This document shows, one piece after another, positions 55,048 to 64,000 of a stretch of 64,000 nucleotides of DNA. Made by a program: the position numbers and the translations under genes. Location of the stretch: contig NW_020653726.1 of the NCBI RefSeq assembly GCF_003589595.1, positions 9,951,664-10,015,663 on the forward strand, in the 5' to 3' direction. The stretch comes from Hyposmocoma kahamanoa. Its lineage: Eukaryota > Arthropoda > Insecta > Lepidoptera > Cosmopterigidae. Position 1 is the stretch's first letter. Each line of letters opens with the position of its first letter. The notes under the pieces were generated by a model. It was given only the letters and a program-made list of their open reading frames with translations. It did not search any database and was not told where the DNA came from.

Positions 55048-56075
55048 ATGGATTTAATTCGAGACAATTTTCGTAGTATGATTTTCTATGACTTCAAGTG
55101 TAATTTAATAGCTCAGCGGAGCTTCGTTCTGCTTCAAACTGCTTTTGGCGATGAAGCACCATGCAAGACGACTATTTATAGCTGGTTTGCAGAATTCAAC
55201 GTGGTCGTATCTCAGTGACGAATATCGTGATGGTCGCCCGTCCACTGCTGTGAACAACAAAAACATTGATGCTGTGCGCCGTATGATCAAAACAGACAGG
55301 CTTGTGACATACCATGAGATTTGGGCATCTTTAGGCATAGGCATGATCAAATAGAATCACGAACATTTGGGTGTGAAAAAGCTGTGCTCTCGGTGGATAC
55401 CACACAATTTCACTGAGGCTCGAAAACGGATCGCGTCTCTTGGTGCAATGCTATGCTTACCAGATTTAACGAAGGTGCGTTAAATTTGGTGTGGGACATA
55501 GTAACAGGTGAGGAAACATGGATTTATAGTTGCGATCCCAAAACAAAGCAGCAATCGAGCTTATGGGTCTTTCGAGGTGAGCCGAAATCAACCAGAGTGG
55601 CGCGCGGACAAAGTGCTTCTAAGTGGATGATTGCTTCTTTTTTAATAAAACTGGACACGTGGCTACTGTTGCTTTGAAGAATCGTTGTGCCGTGAATAGT
55701 GATTGGTACACGACCATTTGTTTGCCGGAAGTTATTGACAAACTCCGTAAAAATAACCGTAAACGCCGTGTCATCTTGCACCACGATAATGCTGGTTCTA
55801 ACACGGCCAGACATACAAATGTATTTTTGAAGGTGAACAACGTTGCCCTTATGAGTCATCCCGCGTACAGTCCCAACCTGGCACCTTGTGACTTTTACTT
55901 ATTTCCAGAAAATAAGCACCAATTACGCGATCAACGATTTTCACCACCTGAAGAGGCTGTCGAATTTATGAAATATATGTTTCAGAGATTGTCACGGAGG
56001 AGTGGCATAAATGTTTTCAAAATTGGTTCATTCATTGGTTCATCATTCAATATCATCATGGCAATATTTAATTAG
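55048..56075 (+). pseudogene. Decayed mariner transposase (second lineage)
   Basis: Pieces in shifting frames cover a full transposase: N-terminal helix-turn-helix (APCKTTIYSWFAEF at 55,160-55,200, with GRPS linker after it), VTGEETWIY, QQSSLWVFRGEPKSTRVARG, then the longest open piece 55,623-56,075 with LHHDNAGSNTARHT and YSPNLAPCDFYLF. The second and third Asp are 34 residues apart. The first catalytic Asp is replaced by Glu (TGEET). At least three frameshifts or stops. It differs strongly from the intact copy at 39,874, so it is another mariner lineage. No TIRs identified. Confidence 0.88.
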
Positions 56076-57575
56076 GAAAATAGGATCTCTCGATTGGCAA
56101 TTTTTTTAAGAGGTATCGTGAAAAAAATCCAATGTCCGCAATATCGCAGATCCGACCCACTATGCGTCGCAAAGTTAAGATAAATATAGTCTACGCAAGT
56201 ACACTATATTTATCTGTCCCCAATTATGTCAATTTTTAATTTTGTTAAGTGATTTACAGAACCCCGAACAGGTCCAGGACCTAAAAAATATTGTCGTAAG
56301 GCAGTCTCCATTTTCTGTCTATGTTCATTGAAGTTTTGGTAAAAAAACTCTACCTATTTCGATAAATGGTTATAACGAATCAATACATTACAAAAAACTA
56401 TAAGTCTTTAGCAAAAAGGTCCGTATGTGTATAAGTAAATCTGATTTTCTTTTGAAGAATATACACAAGTGTTACGATGTTTTATAAATAAACAGGCGGC
56501 ATGTCTTGATTGAGTTATTGGGAAACTTGTATAAGATGAATATGTATAAAATAAGCTTTCGTTTACATGTTTTATTGGTGCAATAGGTTTTTATTTACTA
56601 ATATTATCTATTGTACGGACGAGCGAATTTATAAAAGTTTGATTTATTATACTATTTCAATTGTTGAACTTGTGATTTCAAATGAACGTGTACTATTTTA
56701 ACATTGAAATTTTACGCTTTTTATTGTGTACATAGTGTACATAGCAACATCGAGATGTGACAGTTTATGTAACGAAACAAAACATTGTGTAATAACTGCT
56801 TATTAAGACGACTTCTTGCGGTTCATGATTTTACTGATTTCTCGCACAGCCGAGCTTGCCATGCAATGTACAGCCCATTTCATAATAATAGCTAATCAAT
56901 AGAATGACAACCCGCCGCTGCACACAAGCCCGCCCATTTTTCGCTATGCTCTGCGTAACCATGGACTCTTCTCTTGGTACGCGGGTGCGGGCACGTGTAA
57001 GGGTGTGATGTATATATATTTTTGTAATATTCTTAGTGTTTAAAATAAATAAATAAATAAATAAATAAGGTGATCGGTAAAACAACAACACAATCGGTGG
57101 AAAGCAGCCTTTACAGTCCGATTCAATGAACTACAGACCATGTAAATTGCGAATAACCTGTCATTTTGGACTGAAAGCGTGCTTAATTTGTGTAAAGTAC
57201 TTGGGAAATCTCTATGAAATATGAAATAAAACTTCTGTTTACAGGGCTACTAAGTATTTATCACTGTTTTATATACGCGCTTTATTGCTTTTAGTAACCT
57301 TGAACTTTTGTTATTGTCATCAACCGTAAATGTTAAAAGAACTTAATTCATATATAGTTTTCTTTTGGTAGCACGTGTAATGGGTTTTACAGTTTATGGG
57401 AATTATTTGCTTGTAGAGCCTATAGGGTCCCAGTGGTTTTTCTTTCTTCAATATCGTATTCAGAATCATAATCATACACGGGAAACGTTGTCAAAATTTT
57501 GGCGCATTGTCGCCGGTATCCAATTTTATGCATATATTAGCCTTACTTCAAGTGTTTCTTCAATAAATGACTGAT
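56076..57575. other. No gene seen; (AAAT)n run at 57,043-57,068
   Basis: The minus-strand ORF at 56,831-57,091 covers a GC-richer spot (about 56,840-57,000) and an aaataaataaat run; no domain recognised. Confidence 0.45.
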
Positions 57576-57612
57576 TTTTTTAATAATATCAAGTGATGGG
57601 ACGAAACGTTTG
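57576..57612 (+). repeat. Dispersed ~300-bp repeat, fragment (copy 10)
   Basis: taataatatcaagtgatggg and acgaaac: only the left edge, as at 16,834. Confidence 0.55.
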
Positions 57613-57627
57613 GACATTTGTTACGTA

Positions 57628-57840
57628 ATTACAATTGGAGAGAGTGATAACAGAGGGAAAGATAGAAGGGAAAACAAAGAGAGCAAGACTAGGAATGGTG
57701 TATTGTGTAAGATCAAAGTGAGCAGCTATAAAGAAGTGAAAGAGCTGGCTATGAGGCGTGAGAAGTAGAGGAGGCCTACAAGAGCCTGGCTTTTAAACTG
57801 TATACATACAGTCATCTATGGCAAATGTTAATCGAAGTAC
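57628..57840 (+). pseudogene. LINE ORF2 C-terminal fragment
   Basis: Readable in two frames: EGKIEGKTKRARLGM, then SYKEVKELAMRREKRRPTRA, the end of insect RTE/Jockey-type ORF2 proteins (G-K-R-x-R-G-R, then W/Y-x-E-L-A). Broken by frameshift. Confidence 0.55.
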
Positions 57841-59639
57841 CTAAAACATAATACAATAATTCACAGGAACAACATTTCCACGCAAACGAAACGCTTTATT
57901 ATTATATCCTCTAATCTAGCCGCATAACGTCTGTTATCCTATATAACTGTATTGAGGGAAGATAGCATCGTCCAGCTATATCAAAATACTGCGGCCTCAG
58001 CAACCTGTCTCTTTTACTCATATGGAAAAAAATGATATGTTCTGTATCGTTTCAATTGAGATTGCGTTATTTTATATAGTAGGTACGTCAACTTGATTGA
58101 GATCAAGTTATGAGAGACTCACGGTAAACTAGAGTAATTAATTAGCCCCACGCCTAATTTAGTCTGGGCAGTAAAGACTGCAAGTTGTATTATTCTAAGT
58201 GTAGCGTCCTGTAATAAGTATTATTGTATGTTTTTTATTGAAATAATAATGGTGGACGAATTGTTTACGATAGTGTTTAGTAGTGTAAGTAGTTTTTATA
58301 CATAATTGTTTTAATGATTGTATGTGTTTTTAGTGTTTTCGTGAGTTATTTTTATTGTTAAGTCGGCGAATCAATATAATTATGAATTCGTAGGTACATT
58401 GTTGGTGTCATAAAGCCACACGTGATCACATGAAAAACAAATTATGTAGGTATATGTGAAAAATTAGATTTTATTCTTACTATACTATACTTTATACACT
58501 TCATTTACCAAGGATACGAATTCATGTAGACAAGCACCATTTTTTTTAAATATTTTCTTCTGAGAATATCCACTCTTCGCCATTGATGTAAATTCATACA
58601 CACACCCGAAATCCAAACCACCACTAACCAAATATTAAGAAACAAACTTTAAATTTGTTAAAAAAAATCTTGAATGGCACTTGTATCAGTAGAAATAAAT
58701 GTAGCAAAAAAAATGTAGCAAAATATACAAACAATAATTCAGCTGTGTCAGAGATAGTCGGGTTTTCTTAAAAATGTTTGAACTTTCTAATTATCGTTTC
58801 CATAAAATATTCGTGTCTTAATAACTCGAAAACTACTTTGTCTATTCTAATGCCATTTAGACATATTAATAGTTAAGCTTAAAGTTGTTCACATTTCAAT
58901 GTTGTTGGGTATATTAAGCGAGAAAAATTAATGGTTACGGTAATTAGGCTGAGGACACCGAAATGGATACGGCAATTAGGCTAAGAACGCCGATAGCGAG
59001 AATGGCCGTAATATACTCCTGCTAGGTTGTTAATATTTTACAAATAATCCTGTATATCTCATAACAGTGTCTAATATCTCTGGTAGTTGCTTGCGAGAGT
59101 GTCCAGTTGTAGTCTCTATAGTAATAAAATCGGATAAATGCAATAATTGTATGAGTCTTGATTACATTAATCTGCTGCGACATTGAAACGAGTTTCATGT
59201 TGGCGACGACAGATGTTAGGTATTATATTACGGAGATATAATGACCCGCATATCATGCTGTCTAGATGTAAAAACTGCATTCTGTAATAACGTGCGTAAG
59301 GTAGTATTTAGTACAGTGACATTAAATATTACGGTAATGTTACAATGGCATGGTTATTTGTTAGAGTTTGAATACCTTTGTTAACTACTTTTATGCCATA
59401 AAAGCATATCAGGTGACGAGTCTCTATATAACTTCTTTATTTAGAAATTCGTCTGTTGTGCATTGCAAAATCTGTGTCTGGAGTACCGCACGTTTGGATG
59501 CGAGACATGGATAATCCCAAAGAAAGACAAGGAGAGATTTGGGTCATTTGAAATGTGATGCTGCTGGAGGCTAATGAAAAAAAAGATTAGATAGATAGAT
59601 AATAATCTCAGAAAAAAGAAAATGTACTGATACAGAGTA
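57841..59639. other. No gene seen
   Basis: AT-rich DNA; direct short repeat ggacaccgaaatggatac / gaacgccgatagcgag region near 58,930-59,000 is the only structured spot. Confidence 0.45.
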
Positions 59640-59830
59640 CTAAAAGAAACGACCTCAAAAGTTCGTGGAATCACATCTATTTGCCAAGTTTTATTGAAGA
59701 GATTCATCCCCTTATTCACCACTCTTGCAGGTGGAAAATTCTTCAAACTTAAATGGGACTACTGAGGTACCCTCTTTCCAACAAAAAAAGAATCATCAAA
59801 ATTGGTGCACAAATGCTGGAGTTAGGAAAT
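59640..59830 (+). repeat. LINE-type tail, second copy of the 1-431 repeat
   Basis: tcacatctatttgccaagtt, gaagagattcatcccctta and ccctctttccaacaaaaaaa match 170-310 with gaps. Confidence 0.65.
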
Positions 59831-59989
59831 ATTTCAATTTAACTACAAATGACCTATTTTTTTTTCGTTAATAATTTAGAGTTAAAATTATTTGTAAACA
59901 TACTAAGTTTGACTTATATTTTTTTAGTTTGAATGGATTTACATTCCTTTTCCGACATTAGTTATTAAATGAAAATACTTTAATGAACC

Positions 59990-60500
59990 AGTAACACTCA
60001 GGCGTTTTCAAAACTTATTTTATTCTTTTAATTAAATTTAAAATAGAAAATATTTAATCACAATATTTTTTGCTGCGTAAAAATAGAATATGTAATAGCT
60101 GCGCAAATTGTATATTTACCTACCTTAGCTCTACAATCTTGTACTGTCTGTACAATCTTCTTCCGTAAGCTATTAACACAATATAGTCGGTTAGTCGTAA
60201 TTGATCTATATGTAGTTCTGTCATCTTTATTAAAATGCGTATACGTACCCATTTTGTTAAGTGCATTCCAGATTGCTTATTACAAAATGCGTGCTAAACA
60301 TAAATGGCTTTCGATTTTACAACAATGGCAAGAGGGAAAATACCTCTCTTTTGTTCAAATGACAAAATTGTACGAAAAAATATCAGACATTTTAATGGAA
60401 ATTTTGAGACGAAAAATTGTTTTATCAACTGACAAAAGTTTATAAACGGTATTTTTTGTCAGTCTGTATTAAATATAATAGCACTCAGGCGTTTTCAAAA
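59990..60500 (+). repeat. Dispersed unit bounded by cactcaggcgttttcaaaa
   Basis: cactcaggcgttttcaaaa occurs at 59,995 and again at 60,482. The part from about 60,260 (attgcttattacaaaatgcg, agggaaaatacctctct, atcaactgacaaaagttta) is repeated, diverged, at 62,725-62,935. No named family. Confidence 0.5.
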
Positions 60501-60540
60501 GTTGTTATTTTGTTCTGGTAGCCTTATTACAAGTTACAGG

Positions 60541-60645
60541 GTCAAGAGCACGTCAAGCTTGACATTAAGATTTAAATCCAACTCTATGCCGCTTACGATA
60601 AGAACGGTCCAAAGTACAAAGTGTTAAACTTGACGTGCTCTTGAC
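60541..60645. mobile_element. Small inverted-repeat element, 105 bp
   Basis: Perfect 17-bp ends gtcaagagcacgtcaag / cttgacgtgctcttgac. No ORF, flanks not informative. Confidence 0.6.
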
Positions 60646-61019
60646 TACATTCACCAGAATTGGTGTAAAATATCTGCTTCATTCGTTAACTATTAGATCT
60701 GCTGCATAAATAATTGTTATTCGCATTATAAATACAAGCTATAAAATACGTATGAGAGTCGAAAGATATTTCATAAAATTATGGAGACACACGTCACTAG
60801 CATATGAGTAGAATACATAAAGCATAGCGTGATTTTAGGTCTGTGGAGTAAAATAAGTAAGAGGATTGAGGTGCGGCAATACATACGTACCATTGGACGA
60901 GCTGTATAAAAAATGAAAACGCTGAATCGGATATTTAAAGAATTATTTGTGTGCATTGAAATAAATTTATTTCTTAAAAGTTTATGTAGCTGTCCAGTAT
61001 CATCAATCCATTTATACGT

Positions 61020-61262
61020 CCTACTGCTGGATACAAATCTCCTCTCAGGTGAGGATTAGGTCGTTGTCCACAACTCTGGCCTCATGCGGGTTGGCGATTT
61101 CACACGTTTTCCCAGAGTTGTGGATTTTTTTGACGTGTAGGTTTCATCACGATCTTTTCTTTTACCGAAAAGCTCAAGGCAAATTTAAAATTAAATTTAG
61201 CGCATAAATTCCGAGAAACTCAGAAGTGCGATACCGGATTTGAGCCCACAGCCTCCTTGACA
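61020..61262 (-). mobile_element. tRNA-derived SINE (family B), reverse copy
   Basis: Minus strand: ggaggctgtgggctcaaatcc, gagtttctcggaatttatgc, ccaacccgcatgaggcc and the 3' end tccagcagtagg. A-box end largely missing. Confidence 0.75.
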
Positions 61263-61544
61263 ATTGTAGAAAATTATATCGGCTAAATTACTAACAACGG
61301 CTACTAATAACAACTAACTAAGCTAATATTAAAAAATTATCGCATACATGGTGCAAAATTAACTGCTTATTTACGAAGTTCACTTTCTTGTTTACTACAT
61401 TACTTTTGATACTGAAAGTCATTAGTAATAAGAAAATAAAAGAAGAACATTAAAAAGCCTAAGGTGTAAAATTGTTAACAATGTAATTGCTGGTGCTCGT
61501 GCTTGTAGCGTTCGTGCTGGCGTGACCGTTGTCGAAATTCCATA

Positions 61545-62260
61545 ATCAGTTGATGTCAATAGATTCTGACCTAAAAGCTCTTTTTCAATCCATTCTCAAC
61601 GTCCATCTCACCCACAATGCCTGGACCCAAGCTGCCCCCCCCCATCAGACATGGTGGTCTTGGCATCAGGAGTATATCAGCTACCCGCTACAGCCCTTCC
61701 GGACTTTTTGTCCTCAATCTACAGCACGGTCAACCTCGTAGGCGGTATCCTAAGGCTTCCGCCAACAAACTGCGGGGCGACGTGCTTAATTGAGTCCACA
61801 AATGCCTGGAACCATGCTTGCCCCAACGAAAATTCTCCGTCCGACCCCAAAATTCTAAGGAGATAATAAGAATATGGGATAATATTCTGTGCAAAAAGAC
61901 TTTAAAATGACTTAATGAATCATTGCACCCCAATTAATCGAGCGCGTCTGGAAGCGGCGTCCAGGTGGAAATCTGGGCATTGGCTACACGCTTTCCCCTC
62001 TGCCAGTACCGGTACCTTCCTGAGCACCGAGAGCATTTGCATAGCTGCAGGCCTCCGCCTTGGTGTCCCAGTTTGCTCCTCTCATCGTTGTCCTTGCGGC
62101 AAAGACGTAAGTGCTCTGGGTCGCCACGGTCTCATCCGCCGGGCCTTAGCCACTGTTAACGTGCCCGCTATTTGCGAGCCAAGCGGCATGTCACGAACAG
62201 ATAGCAAAATTGATTGACTGTCTGGGAAACCCAAGGGCCGGTAGCTACCTTGCCCAACGC
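61545..62260 (+). pseudogene. Retroelement ORF remnant
   Basis: Readable pieces in shifting frames: GVYQLPATALPDFLSSI near 61,665, then RLEAASRWKSGHWLHAFPSA and LRLGVPVCSSHRCPCGKDVS, GRHGLIRRALATVNVPAI. The CPCG Cys motif after GxH-W-L-x-A-F-P-S is typical of the C-terminal part of a class of insect LINE-like ORFs. A stretch usually present after GRHGL is deleted and stops interrupt it. Exact clade not determined. Confidence 0.55.
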
Positions 62261-62378
62261 ATTAGTAAATAAATAAGATAATGAATTTCAAAACAGAAAA
62301 CAAACAATAAATGTTTAGTATGTAATGTGTGCATAAACTATGTGTATAAATGTCTGTTTGTTATGTATTTGGGTGATT

Positions 62379-62492
62379 TAAGACGGAAATTTATAAAATG
62401 AACTTTGACTTCGACTAAACAAAGACGGCAAGTTTTTCTCGTCATTTTTGTTTAGTTGAAGTCAAATTCCGTTTTGTAAATCTCCGTTTCAG
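62379..62492. mobile_element. Inverted-repeat element with ~45-bp arms
   Basis: acttcgactaaacaaa and tttgtttagttgaagt are the inner parts of imperfect arms that extend outward to gacggaaatttataaaat / gttttgtaaatctccgtt. Confidence 0.65.
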
Positions 62493-62724
62493 CACCGTTT
62501 CATTTAATAAAATGTGAATAATCTTTTTTCAAATTTTGATATCGATTTAGCAATACACCTACCTACGTGTGCGAACCAATAAAGTTTTTTGAGGTATGGA
62601 ATTTTGTATAGTATTCGTGTTCCGAAAGAAGCTCGTGAGCAATTCCTTTATATTAGTAGTTATTTATGGACATGTAGTTGTGCTTTATTTATTAAAATGC
62701 TACCTACACATTTTGTTCATTGCA

Positions 62725-62935
62725 TTCTAGATTTACTGCTTATTACAAAATGTGTGCTAAAGATTCGTTAGATATTGCGCAGGGAAAATACTTCTCTCTT
62801 GTTCAAAAAACAAAATAGTACGAAAATGGTCCAACATTTTAATGGATATTTTTAAATGTACTTCAAAAAATTTTTTATCAACTGATAACAGTTTATGAAA
62901 CGGTATTTTTTAAACAGTCTGTATTAGGTAGGAAA
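62725..62935 (+). repeat. Second copy of the 60,260-60,480 repeat
   Basis: ctgcttattacaaaatgtgt, agggaaaatacttctctct and atcaactgataacagttta match 60,270-60,450. Confidence 0.6.
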
Positions 62936-63299
62936 ATTTTAAGTATCAAACTTTACGTGACGACTCATTCGTTTTTAATCCTGTTTAATCAATATCCAAT
63001 ATGTTATTTGCACGTTCACAATTTATCATTATTACAAGTCATGTTGGATTAAAGGTCGAATCAAATTACTATATTCTCAACTAAAGACTTTAAGGAAATC
63101 GCGGTAGTCATTAGCGCGCTTTTCTTCGTCGTTGGAGATTGCGATTGAAAAAATACCTTAATGTTAAAAATACGTAATGCTTTGTAATCGTAAACATGAG
63201 GTCGGTGCAAAAAGCTTTTATCAAAATGTTATAAATAGAGTTAAGTACAACGACTTCAATTTATAGACAAGAACATTCACAGCAACTACATGTTCCAAA

Positions 63300-63346
63300 C
63301 AGTTCCAAACAAAACACTATCAGTAGTGATAGTGTTTTGTTTTGGT
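63300..63346. repeat. Perfect hairpin, 13-nt core arms
   Basis: caaaacactatca (63310-63322) pairs with tgatagtgttttg (63327-63339) around gtag; pairing continues outward into ccaaa / ttttgg with one bulge. Confidence 0.75.
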
Positions 63347-63771
63347 GTTGAAGTTTGCCAAAGAGTATCGTACCGTAGTACCGTCGACAGATGTGGCAGT
63401 CTATATCTATTGCGAATGAGCTAGGCACATAGATAATATTGAGTGTTTACGTTTACCAATGATATTTATTTACAGTTGAGGAATTAACGTAAAGCCTCTA
63501 GCAAAGTCGCTATTAGTTGGACAATTCATTTCAGTTTGCTTTGACCCAGGGTCCTTCCGTTTACTATTTATAACTATTATACTAATAAAAAGAAAAACAA
63601 ATTAAGTAAAAGAAAAGAAAATACAGTCGAGTTGTTGAAATTATTTATGTAAGTAAGTCTTTGCGAAATATTTGTGTTCACACAATTTGTCAAACAGCGA
63701 AATGTGAGCAACATACCGATGTAAATTAATTTTGAAAGAGGACCGCATCTACGTCATTCAAGATGTATTTC

Positions 63772-63958
63772 AACTGCCTCCGTGGCCGAACGGTTACCAT
63801 GCCCGACTGCCACGCATAGGTCCCAGGTTCGATTCCCGGGCCGGGAGAATATTTGCATGGCCTGCATTATTTATCTCGTGAGTTTGGGTGTGGTTGTCTA
63901 TGTGTGTGTCTATGGCACCCGCGACACAGGGTTTCCCTAGTGCGGGACTATTTTAAGA
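63772..63958 (+). mobile_element. tRNA-derived SINE (family A), copy 8, near full length
   Basis: ctgcctccgtggccgaacgg (A box), caggttcgattcccgggcc (B box) and gcacccgcgacacagggttt. The best-preserved promoter boxes in the window. Confidence 0.92.
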
Positions 63959-64000
63959 CATACATAGATATCATTGGTTAAGCATTATGTTGGATACACT

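Noticed and set aside
55524..55859. 111-codon minus-strand ORF
   Set aside because: Antisense to the decayed mariner transposase.

Overview
The window looks like nuclear DNA of a moth or butterfly (Lepidoptera). It is AT-rich, its genes are split by GT-AG introns, and it is crowded with insect transposons and tRNA-derived SINEs. Three host genes can be assembled exon by exon, with consistent reading phase at every junction. Everything else recognisable is mobile DNA or its remains.

1-3,396: the 3' tail and reverse-transcriptase part of LINE-type elements, with several inverted-duplication scars. 3,397-18,299 (+): nine exons of an ionotropic receptor (IR), a variant glutamate-receptor channel of the chemosensory type; a first exon with the signal peptide is missing. 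Its introns hold SINEs, a dispersed ~300-bp repeat and two copies of a hAT-like MITE with 8-bp target duplications. 18,300-20,358: nested SINEs and another hAT-like MITE. 20,359-28,361 (-): six exons of a complete 335-residue acyl-CoA desaturase-like gene. It keeps the first two histidine boxes but has lost iron ligands in the third box and in the Asn-x3-His motif, so it may be a pseudoenzyme. The IR gene and the desaturase gene converge tail to tail.

28.4-48.6 kb has no certain host gene. It holds a pair of ~1.2-kb inverted arms (31.1-35.9 kb), a LINE fragment, an apparently intact mariner transposon (39,798-41,077, 339-residue transposase with a DD34D triad, TIRs and TA duplications), a Tc1-like remnant, a pogo-like deletion derivative (44,987-46,199) and several MITEs. 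48,605-53,254 (-): a pyrokinin-1-type neuropeptide GPCR in three or four exons, possibly with two alternative C-termini. 54-64 kb: a PIF/Harbinger fragment, a decayed second mariner, LINE remnants and more SINEs.

The three host genes do not form a pathway. A chemosensory receptor, a lipid desaturase relative and a pyrokinin receptor are each of interest in moth chemical communication, but the sequence itself does not link them. The two signals I find most unusual are the desaturase with missing metal ligands and the recurring perfect inverted duplications, two of which share an identical two-hairpin layout with a repeated loop.
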